A stretch of DNA of 64,000 nt from Cupriavidus sp. D384 (GCF_001652915.1 NZ_BBQI01000099.1:112419-176418), one strand, 5' to 3'. Positions 24,606 to 33,844 are shown, counted from the first letter of the stretch. Numbers and translations are program-made. The notes: generated by a model from the letters alone, not told the origin.

Positions 24606-25508
24606 ATGCGCCCCGTAGACGAGATTCCCGCCCTCACGATCGACCAGCGCGATGCCTGGCTCGGACGGATCGGCATCGACACCGCCCCGCCGCCCACACT
24701 GGACACGCTGAACACCCTGATTGCCGCCCACCTGCGGCATATCCCGTTCGAGAACCTGACACCACTGGTAGGCCGGCGCGTGCAGATCGATCTGCCAGCG
24801 GTATTCGACAAGCTCGTCGCCCAGCGGCGCGGCGGCTACTGTTTCGAGATGAACACGCTGTTCTGCGCAGGCCTCAAGGCACTGGGATTCGCGGTGACGC
24901 CACTGGCCGCCCGCGTGCGCTGGAACGTGCCCGACGCGCGTCCCACCGGGCTGTCGCACATGCTGCTGCGCGTGGAAGTGGCGCACGAAAGCCATGTGGC
25001 GGACGTCGGCTTTGGTGGCCCTACACCGGATCGCGCGCTGGCGCTGTCACTGCCGGCAGATGCCGCATCGCCCTACCGGCTGCTGCCCTCCCCGGCCGCC
25101 GCAGCGGGCACGAGCTTCCATGCCTATGACCTGGCCGTCCGCAATCCGGATGCGGGGGCCAGCAGGAATGCTGACGATGCAGACGATTGGCGCGTGCTGT
25201 ACCGCTTCGACCTGACGCCGCAGCCGCAGATCGACTACGTGGCGCGCAACTGGTACGTGTCGACACATCCCGACAGCCACTTCACGCAGATGCTGATCGC
25301 CGCCCGTACGGACGCCGACGGCACGCGACTGTCGCTTGGCAACGGCAGCCTGACCGAGCGCATGCCCGACGGCACGGTGCGCAAGACCGAACTGGCGACG
25401 GCCAGCGACGTTATCGACGTGCTGGCGAACCGCTTCGGCATCCGTATCGACGACGACCTGCGCGCGGCGCTGGCCGCACGGTTGCCGGCCGTGCTGGCGG
25501 CACGCTAG
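24606..25508 (+). CDS. nat: Arylamine N-acetyltransferase
   Basis: This 300-residue enzyme transfers acetyl from acetyl-CoA to arylamines or hydrazines. The Cys-His-Asp triad is visible in RRGGYCFEMN, TGLSHMLLRV and VADVGFGGPTP. The N-terminal helical part (IPFENLTPLVGRRVQIDL) is typical. ATG 24606 gives the family's usual start; the frame extends left without a ribosome site. It is divergent from the Mpo1-like gene and has no linked gene pointing to a specific amine. Confidence 0.9.
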   Translation: MRPVDEIPALTIDQRDAWLGRIGIDTAPPPTLDTLNTLIAAHLRHIPFENLTPLVGRRVQIDLPAVFDKLVAQRRGGYCFEMNTLFCAGLKALGFAVTPLAARVRWNVPDARPTGLSHMLLRVEVAHESHVADVGFGGPTPDRALALSLPADAASPYRLLPSPAAAAGTSFHAYDLAVRNPDAGASRNADDADDWRVLYRFDLTPQPQIDYVARNWYVSTHPDSHFTQMLIAARTDADGTRLSLGNGSLTERMPDGTVRKTELATASDVIDVLANRFGIRIDDDLRAALAARLPAVLAAR

Positions 25509-25721
25509 CGTGTGCGCACGCCGGCCCGCCCGCACCCAGGGGGTTCCGCGCTGCGGCACGGTTCATGCATCGCGTGAATTGCCCGCAGAAAGTTTGCTGA
25601 TATCTGCCCTGCCGTGCGGGTCGGGCTGTGGACTGAGGGGGGACGCCTGCCCATAATGTCCCGGCCCATTCACGATTCAGGCGGCGGCCACGACCGCTGC
25701 CTTTCCATATCAGGAGACACC

Positions 25722-26486
25722 ATGTCATTGTTCGATCTGTCGGGCAAGGTTGCCATCATCACCGGGTCCTCGCGCGGCATTGGCCGGGCCATTGCGGAGC
25801 AAATGGCCGTCCAGGGCGCCAAGGTCGTCATCTCTTCGCGCAAGACCGAGGCCTGCCAGGAAGTGGCCGATGCCATCAATGCGCAACACGGCGCCGGCAC
25901 CGCGCTGGCCGTGGCGGCCAATATCTCGTCGAAGGAAGCGCTGCAGAACCTGGTCGACGAAACCAACCGCACCTTCGGCAAGGTGGATATCCTGGTCTGC
26001 AACGCCGCCTCGAACCCCTACTACGGGCCGATGAGCGGCGTGTCGGACGACCAGTTCCGCAAGGTGCTGGACAACAACGTGATCTCGAACCACTGGCTGA
26101 TCCAGATGGTGGCGCCGCAGATGATCGAGCGCAAGGAAGGCTCGATCATCATCGTGTCGTCGATTGGCGGCCTGCGCGGATCGCCCACCATCGGCGTCTA
26201 CAACGTGTCGAAGGCGGCCGATTTCCAGCTGGCGCGCAACCTGGCCGTGGAGTTCGGGCCGCACAATGTACGCGTGAACTGCATCGCCCCGGGCCTGATC
26301 AAGACCGATTTCGCCAAGGCGCTGTGGGACGATCCGGTACGCTACAAGCAGTCCACCGAGAACGCGCCGCTGCGCCGCATCGGCGAGCCGGTGGAAATCG
26401 CCGGCGCGGCGTGTTTCCTGGCGTCGGCGGCCAGCACGTTCATGACCGGCCAGGCCATGGTGGTGGACGGGGGCGTCACGATCTGA
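25722..26486 (+). CDS. Short-chain dehydrogenase/reductase (SDR)
   Basis: This 254-residue classical SDR has the cofactor motif TGSSRGIGRAIA, NAASNPYYG in place of NNAG, catalytic Ser in IVSSIGG and YNVSK (Tyr-x-x-x-Lys). SSRK after the second strand suggests NADP(H) preference. The sequence resembles DHRS4-like 3-oxoacyl or carbonyl reductases. AGGAG precedes ATG 25722. It is followed after 24 bases by an acyl-CoA ligase, so both may serve one fatty- or aromatic-acid pathway. Confidence 0.87.
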   Translation: MSLFDLSGKVAIITGSSRGIGRAIAEQMAVQGAKVVISSRKTEACQEVADAINAQHGAGTALAVAANISSKEALQNLVDETNRTFGKVDILVCNAASNPYYGPMSGVSDDQFRKVLDNNVISNHWLIQMVAPQMIERKEGSIIIVSSIGGLRGSPTIGVYNVSKAADFQLARNLAVEFGPHNVRVNCIAPGLIKTDFAKALWDDPVRYKQSTENAPLRRIGEPVEIAGAACFLASAASTFMTGQAMVVDGGVTI

Positions 26487-26510
26487 TCTGATTTGCGCGG
26501 GAGGCAACGC

Positions 26511-28277
26511 ATGTCGCAACATCCGCAACATCCGCAGCAACCCTCGCAGGCCGGCCCGCATTGGCCGGTCATGTCGATTGCCGAGGCGCACGCCCGGCTG
26601 ACGGCGTCCGGCGCGCCGTTCGAAACCGGGACGCGAGTGATCCGGGGCATTCCCACCACGGTCTGGAAGAACGCGCCGCCCACGCTGCGCGACCTGTTCC
26701 TGGTTGCCGCGGCGTGGGGCGAGAAGACGTTCGTGGTCTACGAGGAAGAACGCGTCAGCTATCGCGCGTTTGCCCTGGCGGCCACCGCGCTCGCGCACCA
26801 GCTGGTGCGCGACGGCGTGCGCAAGGGCGACCGCGTGGCCGTAGCCATGCGCAACCTGCCCGAGTGGCCCGTGGCCTTCTATGCCGGGCTGCTGACCGGC
26901 GCCATCGTCACGCCGCTTAACGCGTGGTGGACCGGCCCGGAACTTGAATACGGGCTGTCGGATTCAGGCAGCCGCATCGCCATCGTCGACCACGAGCGGC
27001 TCGACCGCATCCTGGAACACCTGCCCAACTGCCCTGCGCTGGAACGCATCTACGTGTCCCGCGTGCCGGCCGGCACCACGTTCGACGACGCGCGCATCGT
27101 GCCGCTGGCCTCGGTGATCGGCGAGTCCGACGCCTGGCCGACGCTGCCGTCGCAGTCGCTGCCGCTGGTGCCGCTCGACCCCGAAGACGACGCCACGATC
27201 TTCTACACGTCGGGCACCACGGGCAAACCCAAGGGTGCCGTCGGCACCCACCGCAATGCCTGCTCGGTGGCGGTCTGTGCGCAGTTCAGCCCGCTGCGCA
27301 ACCTGCTGCGGCGCGGCGAGCCGGTGCCGGAGGCAAATCCCGATGCCCCGCAGAAGGCCGCGCTGCTGGCCGTGCCGTTCTTCCACGTCACGGGCTGCAT
27401 GTCGGTGCTGAACGGCGCGCTGGCAAGCGGAGGCAAGATCGTGCTGATGTATCGCTGGGACACCCTGCGCGCGATGGAACTGATCGAGCGCGAACGCTGC
27501 ACTTCGGCTGGCGGCGTGCCCACCATCGCGTGGCAGATCATCGAGCATCCAAGGCGCGACGAATTCGACCTGTCGTCGCTGGAAAACGTCCACTACGGCG
27601 GTGCGCCGGCGTCGCCCGAGCTGGTCCGCCGCATCAAGGAAGCGTTTCCGAACGCTGCGCCGGGCATCGGCTGGGGCATGACGGAAACATCCGCCACCTT
27701 TACGAGCCACAGCGCCGACGAGTACATCCACCGGCCGGATGCCAGCGGGCCAACGCTGCCCATCGGCGAAATGAAGATCGACGACGGCTTCGGCAATGCC
27801 CTGCCGACGGGCGAGATCGGCGAACTGATGGTGCGCGGCGCCAACGTCGTACGCGGCTACTGGAACAAGCCCGAGGCCACGGCCAAGACCTTTGTCGACG
27901 GATGGCTGCACACCGGCGACGTGGCGCGGCTGGACGAGGAAGGCTTCCTCTATATCGTCGACCGCATGAAGGACATGCTGATCCGCGGCGGCGAGAACAT
28001 CTACTGCATCGAGGTGGAAAGCGCGCTGTATGCGCATCCGGCCGTCATGGATGCGGCGGTTGTCGGCATTGCGCACCGCACGCTGGGCGAGGAACCGGGG
28101 GCCGTGGTGAGCCTGAAGCCGGGCGCACAGGCCACCGAAGCCGAGCTGCAGGATTTCGTGCGCCAGCAGCTGGCCGCGTTCAAGGTGCCGGTGCGGATCA
28201 TCGTCCGCGACGACATGCTGCCCCGCAACCCGAACGGCAAGATCCTGAAGTCGAACCTGCGCAAGCTGTTCGAATAG
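26511..28277 (+). CDS. AMP-dependent acyl-CoA synthetase/ligase
   Basis: This 588-residue adenylate-forming ligase shows YTSGTTGKPKGAVGTHRN, GWGMTETSATFTSH, WLHTGDVARLDEEG, DRMKDMLIRGGENIYCIEVE and NPNGKILKSNLRK in the expected order. A 60-residue leader, rich in His/Gln/Pro at first, precedes the core (RGIPTTVWKNAPPTLRDLF). GGGAGG lies about 8 bases before ATG 26511. It probably forms an operon with the SDR upstream. It is less than closely similar to the ligase at 11874. The substrate is unknown; a medium- or long-chain acid is plausible. Confidence 0.88.
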   Translation: MSQHPQHPQQPSQAGPHWPVMSIAEAHARLTASGAPFETGTRVIRGIPTTVWKNAPPTLRDLFLVAAAWGEKTFVVYEEERVSYRAFALAATALAHQLVRDGVRKGDRVAVAMRNLPEWPVAFYAGLLTGAIVTPLNAWWTGPELEYGLSDSGSRIAIVDHERLDRILEHLPNCPALERIYVSRVPAGTTFDDARIVPLASVIGESDAWPTLPSQSLPLVPLDPEDDATIFYTSGTTGKPKGAVGTHRNACSVAVCAQFSPLRNLLRRGEPVPEANPDAPQKAALLAVPFFHVTGCMSVLNGALASGGKIVLMYRWDTLRAMELIERERCTSAGGVPTIAWQIIEHPRRDEFDLSSLENVHYGGAPASPELVRRIKEAFPNAAPGIGWGMTETSATFTSHSADEYIHRPDASGPTLPIGEMKIDDGFGNALPTGEIGELMVRGANVVRGYWNKPEATAKTFVDGWLHTGDVARLDEEGFLYIVDRMKDMLIRGGENIYCIEVESALYAHPAVMDAAVVGIAHRTLGEEPGAVVSLKPGAQATEAELQDFVRQQLAAFKVPVRIIVRDDMLPRNPNGKILKSNLRKLFE

Positions 28278-28282
28278 GAAGG

Positions 28283-28310
28283 CGCGGCGTCGCGAGACTG
28301 GCGACGCCGC
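28283..28310 (+). terminator. GC-rich hairpin between ligase and creA
   Basis: GCGGCGTCGC and GCGACGCCGC form a 10-bp stem with a 7-base loop between convergent genes. No T run follows on either side, so termination may be weak. Confidence 0.45.
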
Positions 28311-28317
28311 GAGGCCC

Positions 28318-28806
28318 TTACTTCACCGGAATCGGCGTCCCGGCAGGCACCGGGACGGCCGTCACCGCGTTCTGCGGGCTGCCGCTGACAATCCTGTCCG
28401 AATAGGTCAGGTAGACCAGCGTATTGCGCTTGCGATCAACCGCGCGCACCACGTGCAGCGTCTTGAACAGGATCGACATGCGCTCCGAGAACACGTCCTC
28501 CTGCGCCTTGAGCGGCCCCTTGAACGCGATCGTACCCACCTGGCGGCAGGCAATCGACGCCTCGGGCGGGTCCTCGGCCATGCCGAACGTGCCCTTGATG
28601 CCGCCGGTGCGGGCGCGCGACACGTAGCACGTCACGCCGTCGACCTGCGGATCGTCGTAAGCCTCGATCACGACCTTGTCCGACCCCGTCACGCGGAAAT
28701 TCGTAGAAACGCTACCGATTTCCTCGGCATGGGCGGCGGCCAGCAGCGTGGCCAGGCCACAGGCCAGCCCGACTGCCATGAAAATGCGCAACGGCCTGGG
28801 CGTCAT
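28318..28806 (-). CDS. creA: CreA-family exported protein
   Basis: This 162-residue protein has a signal peptide (FMAVGLACGLATLLAAAHA, cleavage near AHAEE). The mature sequence follows CreA: EIGSVSTNFRVTGSDKVVIEAYDDP, VTCYVSRARTGG, ASIACRQVG, SILFKTLHVVRAVD and NTLVYLTYSD. CreA's function is unknown. The start overlaps the stop of the thioesterase gene (ATGA), so the two are co-translated. Confidence 0.9.
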   Translation of the reverse strand: MTPRPLRIFMAVGLACGLATLLAAAHAEEIGSVSTNFRVTGSDKVVIEAYDDPQVDGVTCYVSRARTGGIKGTFGMAEDPPEASIACRQVGTIAFKGPLKAQEDVFSERMSILFKTLHVVRAVDRKRNTLVYLTYSDRIVSGSPQNAVTAVPVPAGTPIPVK

Positions 28807-29291
28807 TCGGTCGTCGCCCCCTTGATCTCGTCGTGGCGGCGCTCCATTTCCTGGCGCAGCGCGCGGCGCTGCCTGGCGGCTTCGAAACGTTGGCGCTCCA
28901 CCTCGTCGCGTGGCTGCAGCGGCGGCACCTCGGCCGGCGTGCCGTTGTCGTCCACGGCCACCATCGTGAAATAGCAGCTGTTGGTATGGCGAACCACCTT
29001 GCTGCGGATGTTCTCGGTCACCACCTTGATGCCGATTTCCATCGAGCTGCGGCCCGTGAAGTTCACCGCTGCCAGGAACGTCACCAGTTCCCCGACATGG
29101 ATCGGCTGGCGGAACACCACCTGGTCGACCGACAGCGTCACGACATACCGCCCGGCATAGCGGCTCGCGCAGGCGTAGGCCACCATATCCAGGTACTTGA
29201 GGATCGTGCCGCCGTGGACATTGCCGGAGAAATTGGCCATGTCCGGCGTCATCAGCACGGTCATGGACAGCTGGTGGGACAAATCATTCAT
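28803..29291 (-). CDS. Acyl-CoA thioesterase (hotdog fold)
   Basis: This 162-residue protein has the YciA/BACH-type hotdog pattern: MTPDMANFSGNVHGGTILKYLDMVAYACASRY, followed by VDQVVFRQPIHVGELVTFLA. It hydrolyses acyl-CoA to free acid and CoA. The C-terminal 35 residues are highly charged and helical. It is the first gene of the pair with creA. Chain-length preference cannot be read from sequence. Confidence 0.88.
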   Translation of the reverse strand: MNDLSHQLSMTVLMTPDMANFSGNVHGGTILKYLDMVAYACASRYAGRYVVTLSVDQVVFRQPIHVGELVTFLAAVNFTGRSSMEIGIKVVTENIRSKVVRHTNSCYFTMVAVDDNGTPAEVPPLQPRDEVERQRFEAARQRRALRQEMERRHDEIKGATTE

Positions 29292-29423
29292 CGCAGAAAA
29301 TCCAGAAATCGAGCCTGAGGCGCGGGCAGTGTAACCCGGTGCGCCGCGTCATGGCATACCGGACGGCGCGTTTTTCCGCTGCCAGGCACCAGACAGTCTG
29401 AATAATCCGAGGGACAAAATAGA

Positions 29424-29446
29424 AAAGCGGCCCTGCAGGCCGCTTT
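29424..29446 (-). terminator. Rho-independent terminator of hupB-like gene
   Basis: On the minus strand, AAGCGGCC and GGCCGCTT form the stem, followed by TTCTATTTTG, about 25 bases past the HU stop. Confidence 0.85.
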
Positions 29447-29471
29447 CTGTACTTCCTGGAACGCGATGCGC

Positions 29472-29753
29472 TTACTTCTTCTTGTTCACGGCGTCCTTGA
29501 AACCTTGGCCGGCCGAGAACTTCACCGTCTTGGCGGCCGGGATCTTGATCGTTTCGCCGGTGCGCGGATTGCGACCGGTACGTGCAGCACGCTTGCCCGA
29601 GCTGAAGCTGCCAAAACCCACCAGCGTGACCGAGTCACCCTTCGCGACTGCCTTCTTGATACTGTCCAGCGCAGCGTTCAGCGCGCGCTCGGCGGCGGCG
29701 TTGCTGAGTTCTGCTTCCGCGGCGATGGCCGATACCAGTTCACCTTTATTCAT
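29472..29753 (-). CDS. hup: DNA-binding protein HU
   Basis: This 93-residue protein is a canonical HU: MNKGELVSAIAAEA, VTLVGFGSFSSGKRAARTGRNPRTGETIKIPAAKTVKFSAGQGFKDAVN. It binds and bends DNA non-specifically. ATG 29753 is preceded by AAGGGAA. A promoter may lie on the minus strand, with a TTGCTC-like -35 at 29849-29844 and TAGACT at 29825-29820 (18-bp spacing). It is the second HU-type gene in the window, beside the tailed one at 23158. Confidence 0.95.
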   Translation of the reverse strand: MNKGELVSAIAAEAELSNAAAERALNAALDSIKKAVAKGDSVTLVGFGSFSSGKRAARTGRNPRTGETIKIPAAKTVKFSAGQGFKDAVNKKK

Positions 29754-30077
29754 GGCTGATTTCCCTTGTTTGGTCGTCGTCACCGGACTTTTCCCAAGTG
29801 GCAAAAGTCCGATCGGCGCAGTCTAATCTGCCCTTTGCGGCTTGAGCAATCCCCAGTGGCACCGATGCAACGAAAACTGCCGGAAATCGTTCCCTGACAA
29901 GACTTAGCGGGGTTTTTACCCCTCTGTTTTCCGAATCGGCACATCACATTTCGGAGACTGGACGTATCGGACGACGCACTTTGTGAAACCGACAGAAAGT
30001 TGCCGTTTGTCCACCGGAATGCGCAATTTATACCCCGGTTTGCCACCGCCCCGGTAACAGGCAACCCGCCCGATTCC

Positions 30078-30100
30078 GGTGCATGAACGCGTCATGCACC
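30078..30100 (+). promoter_or_regulatory. 23-bp palindrome, candidate NtrC enhancer
   Basis: GGTGCATGA - ACGCG - TCATGCACC is a perfect 9-bp inverted repeat about 190 bp upstream of the sigma-54 promoter of amtB. NtrC is the expected activator for amtB. The TGCA half-sites match, but the spacing differs slightly from the enteric consensus. Confidence 0.55.
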
Positions 30101-30265
30101 ATTCACGTTCCATTCCGCCCTGCGGCGCGCGTCATTTTGGCGCATCCATGCCCCAGGATCGACCCGTCGCGCTTCCGCGACGGCCCGATTTCCGGATGCA
30201 GTCATCGCCAGTTGTGTGCGTAACGCCCTGATTTGGCGCTGCAATCCCTGTTTTGCGGCCAAAAC

Positions 30266-30282
30266 TGGAACGCTAATTGCTT
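30266..30282 (+). promoter_or_regulatory. Sigma-54 promoter of amtB
   Basis: TGGAACGCTAATTGCTT matches the TGGCACG-N4-TTGCW consensus with one mismatch. GG (30267-30268) and GC (30279-30280) are separated by exactly 10 bases. Predicted transcription begins near 30292, 23 bases before the ATG. Confidence 0.8.
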
Positions 30283-30314
30283 ATCCGTGCTCCCATTTTG
30301 AGCATGAGGTAACG

Positions 30315-31517
30315 ATGGACAACCTGAAGACAGGCACGGATGCCTTGTTCATCCTGCTGGGCGCGATCATGGTGCTGGCAATGCACGCCGGGTTCGCCTT
30401 TCTGGAACTTGGCACGGTTCGCAAGAAGAATCAGGTCAATGCACTGGTAAAGATTCTGGTCGATTTCGCGGTGTCGACGCTCGCCTACTTCTTCATCGGC
30501 TACACGATTGCCTACGGGGTGCAGTTCTTTGCCGGCGCCGAGACGCTGGCCGAGAAAAATGGTCACGAACTGGTTAAGTTCTTCTTCCTGGCAACGTTCG
30601 CCGCGGCCATCCCGGCGATTATCTCGGGCGGCATTGCGGAGCGTTCGCGGTTCAACCCGCAGCTGATGGCAACTTTCGTGCTGGTGGGCTTTGTCTATCC
30701 GTTCTTCGAGGGCATCGTCTGGAATAACCGCCTGGGCGTGCAGGACTGGCTGGCCTCGGTGACCGGGGCGCCGTTCCACGACTTCGCCGGTTCGGTGGTG
30801 GTGCATGCCGTGGGTGGCTGGATCGCCCTGCCCGCCGTGCTGCTGCTGGGGGCGCGCCGTGGCCGTTACCAGAAGGATGGCCGCATCAGCGCGCATCCGC
30901 CGTCGAACATCCCGTTCCTGGCGCTGGGCGCCTGGGTGCTGGCAGTGGGCTGGTTCGGCTTCAATGTGATGAGCGCGCAGACCATCGACAAGATCAGCGG
31001 CCTGGTGGCCATCAACTCGCTGATGGCGATGGTCGGCGGCACGCTGGCGGCATGGGCGGCCGGCCGCAACGACCCGGGTTTCTCGTACAACGGCCCGCTG
31101 GCCGGGCTGGTGGCGGTCTGTGCCGGGTCCGACATCATGCATCCGCTGGGCGCGCTGGTAACCGGCGTCGTGGCTGGCTTGCTGTTCGTTCATATGTTCA
31201 CGCTGGCCCAGAACAAATGGCATATCGACGATGTGCTGGGTGTCTGGCCGCTGCACGGCCTCTGCGGTGCCTGGGGCGGCATTGCCGCGGGCATTTTCGG
31301 CAGCCACCTGCTGGGTGGTATGGGCGGCGTGTCGCTGGTGTCCCAGGTGGCCGGCACGCTGATGGGTATCGTGGTCGCGCTGATCGGTGGCACGGTGGTC
31401 TACGGCACGCTGAAGAAGCTGGTGGGCATCCGCCTGGACCCGGAAGAGGAATTCAACGGCGCGGACCTGACGCTGCACCGGATCTCGGCCACGCCGGAGC
31501 GTGAAACGAACTGGTAA
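30315..31517 (+). CDS. amtB: Ammonium transporter (Amt family)
   Basis: This 400-residue protein forms the trimeric inner-membrane ammonium channel. It has 11 expected helices and family signatures (HAGFAFLELGTVRKKNQVNALVKILVDF; FEGIVWNNRLGVQDW; DFAGSVVVHAVGGWIALP; GWFGFNVMSAQ; DDVLGVWPLHGLCGAWGGIAAG), including the pore histidines. GAGGTAACG precedes ATG 30315. Unlike many Proteobacteria, no glnK adjoins it. The sigma-54 promoter indicates nitrogen-limitation control. Confidence 0.94.
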   Translation: MDNLKTGTDALFILLGAIMVLAMHAGFAFLELGTVRKKNQVNALVKILVDFAVSTLAYFFIGYTIAYGVQFFAGAETLAEKNGHELVKFFFLATFAAAIPAIISGGIAERSRFNPQLMATFVLVGFVYPFFEGIVWNNRLGVQDWLASVTGAPFHDFAGSVVVHAVGGWIALPAVLLLGARRGRYQKDGRISAHPPSNIPFLALGAWVLAVGWFGFNVMSAQTIDKISGLVAINSLMAMVGGTLAAWAAGRNDPGFSYNGPLAGLVAVCAGSDIMHPLGALVTGVVAGLLFVHMFTLAQNKWHIDDVLGVWPLHGLCGAWGGIAAGIFGSHLLGGMGGVSLVSQVAGTLMGIVVALIGGTVVYGTLKKLVGIRLDPEEEFNGADLTLHRISATPERETNW

Positions 31518-31544
31518 CCCACGGATTTGTAAAGCATTGCGTGA

Positions 31545-31577
31545 AAAAACGGCCGGGGCATTTACCCGGCCGTTTTT
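31545..31577 (+). terminator. Rho-independent terminator after amtB
   Basis: AAAAACGGCCGGG and CCCGGCCGTTTTT form a stem with a 7-base loop and a terminal T run. Confidence 0.92.
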
Positions 31578-31601
31578 ACTTGGCGCGCAAAAAAGATTGA
31601 C

Positions 31602-31631
31602 TTGAACTTTCGCCGGCGGGCGCCCAATAAT
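31602..31631 (+). promoter_or_regulatory. Sigma-70-type promoter candidate of mscS
   Basis: TTGAAC (31602-31607) and AATAAT (31626-31631) are separated by 18 bases, 114-120 bp before the mscS start. Confidence 0.45.
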
Positions 31632-31750
31632 GCCCTTGCCGTTTCCGTAAACGCCGACACAGGCGTGCCTTGTGATCCTGACATTATCGACAGCACCCTC
31701 CGTTTTGCTGTCCCCGGTTTTTCCTGCCCATAAATCACAGGAGCATGTTC

Positions 31751-32611
31751 ATGGATACCAATTCGCTGCAAAGCATCCGCGACGTCATTTACAGCTATGC
31801 CACCATATTCGGCGTGAAAATCCTGGCCGCGCTGGCATTCTGGGTAGTGGGCCGCTGGCTGATCCATTTCGTGGTGCGCCTGGTGCAGAACTCGCTGTCC
31901 AAGCAAAGCGTCGACCCCACCCTGCTGCGCTATGTCGGATCGATTGTCACCGTCACACTGAATGTGGTGCTGGTGATCGGCATCCTCGGCTATTTCGGCA
32001 TCCAGACCACCACGTTCGCGGCGCTGATCGCCGCGGCCGGCGTAGCCATCGGGATGGCCTGGTCCGGGCTGATGTCGAACTTCGCCGCCGGCGCCTTCCT
32101 GGTCGTCCTGCGTCCGTTCAAGGTGGGCGATTTCGTGACCGTGGGCGGCGTGACCGGTACGGTGCGCGAGATTGGTCTTTTTGCGACGTCACTCGACACC
32201 CCGGACAACGTCCTGACCGTCATCGGCAACAACAAGATCTTCAGCGACACGATCCAGAATTTCACGGCCAATCCGTTCCGGCGCGTGGAACTGAAGGCGC
32301 AACTGGCCGGCACCACCGACGCGACGGCAGCCATCGCGCTGCTCAAGGAAAAACTGGCCGCCATCCCGAACGTGCTGGCCGACCCGCCGGTCGACGTCGA
32401 GATCCTGGAATTCACGCTGGTGGGCCCGGTGCTGGCGGTACGTCCGTACTGCCATAACGACAATTACTGGCAGGTGTATTTCGATACCAACCGCACCATC
32501 CGCGACAGCTTCGGCGCGGCCGGATTCGCCGCCCCGATGCCCGCACAGATGGTGGTCATGCAGAATGCACCGGCCGTGCCGTTGACCCAGCCGGCCAACC
32601 AGGCCGCCTGA
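31751..32611 (+). CDS. mscS: Small-conductance mechanosensitive channel
   Basis: This 286-residue protein fits E. coli MscS. Helix TM3 with the Gly/Ala packing pattern (LIAAAGVAIGMAWSGLMSNFAAGAFLVVLRPFKVGDFV) lines the pore, followed by the beta domain (VTVGGVTGTVREIGLFATSL; DNVLTVIGNNKIFSDTIQNFT) and the alpha/beta domain. It releases solutes on osmotic downshock. ATG 31751 is preferred over ATG 31745 because CAGGAGC is then 8-9 bases upstream. Confidence 0.93.
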   Translation: MDTNSLQSIRDVIYSYATIFGVKILAALAFWVVGRWLIHFVVRLVQNSLSKQSVDPTLLRYVGSIVTVTLNVVLVIGILGYFGIQTTTFAALIAAAGVAIGMAWSGLMSNFAAGAFLVVLRPFKVGDFVTVGGVTGTVREIGLFATSLDTPDNVLTVIGNNKIFSDTIQNFTANPFRRVELKAQLAGTTDATAAIALLKEKLAAIPNVLADPPVDVEILEFTLVGPVLAVRPYCHNDNYWQVYFDTNRTIRDSFGAAGFAAPMPAQMVVMQNAPAVPLTQPANQAA

Positions 32612-32629
32612 GCCGGCAAGCGGCAGCGA

Positions 32630-33844
32630 TCAGCCGGGCTGGCGCATGCCGGCCCGCCCATACAGACGCAGCAGCACGGCGCCGCTGCCGCAGACCGCCA
32701 TCACCACGGCCAGCGGCAGCGCCGTACCGTCGTGCCAGACGCTGACCGCCGCACCGGCCAGCGTGCCGAAGCCGAACTGGAGCGTGCCCATCAAGGCCGA
32801 CGCCGTGCCGGCGCGATGGCTCTGATGCGCCAGCGCCAGTGCCGACGCATTGGGCGTGATGCAGCCCAGCCCGGCCAGGAATACGAAGAAGCAGCACAGC
32901 AGCACCGGCAGCGAGGCCAAGCCCAGCAGCGTGGCGGCTGCCAGCGTCAGGCCCGCCACGCATGGCGCGATCAGCGCGACGCGTAGCACATCGTCCAGCG
33001 CCCGGGCGCGCACCAGCTTCGCGTTGACCTGCGACATCGCGATCAGGCCAAATGCGTTGGCCCCGAAAACAAAGCCGTAGTGGGAGGGATCGATGCCATG
33101 CAGTTCGATCAGCACGAACGGCGAGCCTGCGATATAGGCGAACATGCCCCCCTGCACGCACCCGGCGGACAGCGAATAGCCCAGGAATTCACGGTCGCGC
33201 AACAGCTCCCAGTAACCGCGCAGCACGGTACCGGGATGCAGCGTGCGGCGGCGTTGCGGGTCCAGCGATTCCTCCATCCGCGTATGGATCAGCCACAGCA
33301 GCAGCACGGCCGCGCCGCAGTGGATCCAGAAGATCGCGCGCCAGCCCGTGGCCGCCAGCACCGCGCCGCCGATCAGCGGCGCCAGGATCGGCGCCAGGCC
33401 CATCACCAGCATCAGCGACGAAAAGGCCCGCGCGGACTCGCGCGCCTCGAGCCGGTCGCGAATCACCGCACGCGAAACCACCAGCCCGGTGCAGCCACCC
33501 AGCGCCTGCAGGAAACGCCAGACCATCAGCGACTCCACGCTAGACGCCAGCGCGCAACCAGCGGCGGCCACGCCATAGATCGTCAGGCCCGCATAGAGCG
33601 GCGCCTTGCGGCCGAACCGGTCGCTGACCGGCCCGTAGAACGCCTGTCCGATGGCCAACCCCACCAGGAACGTACCCAGCGTCAGCTGTACCCTGCCGAT
33701 ATCGGTATGCAGATCGGCCGCCAGCGCCGGAAAGCTGGGCAGGTACATGTCAATGGAAAGCGGTGCGATGGCGGTGAGCGACGCGCAGATCAGCAGCCAG
33801 AGCGGAAAGCGCGCGTCGGTGCGCGCGCTTGTGGAGGACGTCAT
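32630..33844 (-). CDS. Bcr/CflA-family multidrug MFS exporter
   Basis: This 404-residue, 12-helix transporter shows Bcr/CflA features: LTAIAPLSIDMYLPSFPALAADL, QAFYGPVSDRFGRKAPLYAGL (loop 2-3) and RFLQALGGCTGLVVSRAVIRD (motif C region). It probably exports drugs such as bicyclomycin or chloramphenicol, or peptides. ATG 33844 lacks a strong ribosome site. It diverges from a small exported-protein gene. Confidence 0.88.
   Translation of the reverse strand: MTSSTSARTDARFPLWLLICASLTAIAPLSIDMYLPSFPALAADLHTDIGRVQLTLGTFLVGLAIGQAFYGPVSDRFGRKAPLYAGLTIYGVAAAGCALASSVESLMVWRFLQALGGCTGLVVSRAVIRDRLEARESARAFSSLMLVMGLAPILAPLIGGAVLAATGWRAIFWIHCGAAVLLLWLIHTRMEESLDPQRRRTLHPGTVLRGYWELLRDREFLGYSLSAGCVQGGMFAYIAGSPFVLIELHGIDPSHYGFVFGANAFGLIAMSQVNAKLVRARALDDVLRVALIAPCVAGLTLAAATLLGLASLPVLLCCFFVFLAGLGCITPNASALALAHQSHRAGTASALMGTLQFGFGTLAGAAVSVWHDGTALPLAVVMAVCGSGAVLLRLYGRAGMRQPG

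Larger units (their letters stand above)
29754..30314. other. Long divergent intergenic region hup/amtB
   Basis: No gene is supported. It contains the putative hup promoter at the left, a GGGGT-TTTT-ACCCC stem-loop (29909-29922), a 23-bp palindrome (30078-30100) and a sigma-54 promoter (30266-30282). The length fits an enhancer-dependent promoter. Confidence 0.6.

Noticed and set aside
28283..28310. 10-bp GC hairpin as a strong terminator
   Set aside because: No T run on either strand; listed only as a possible weak terminator.
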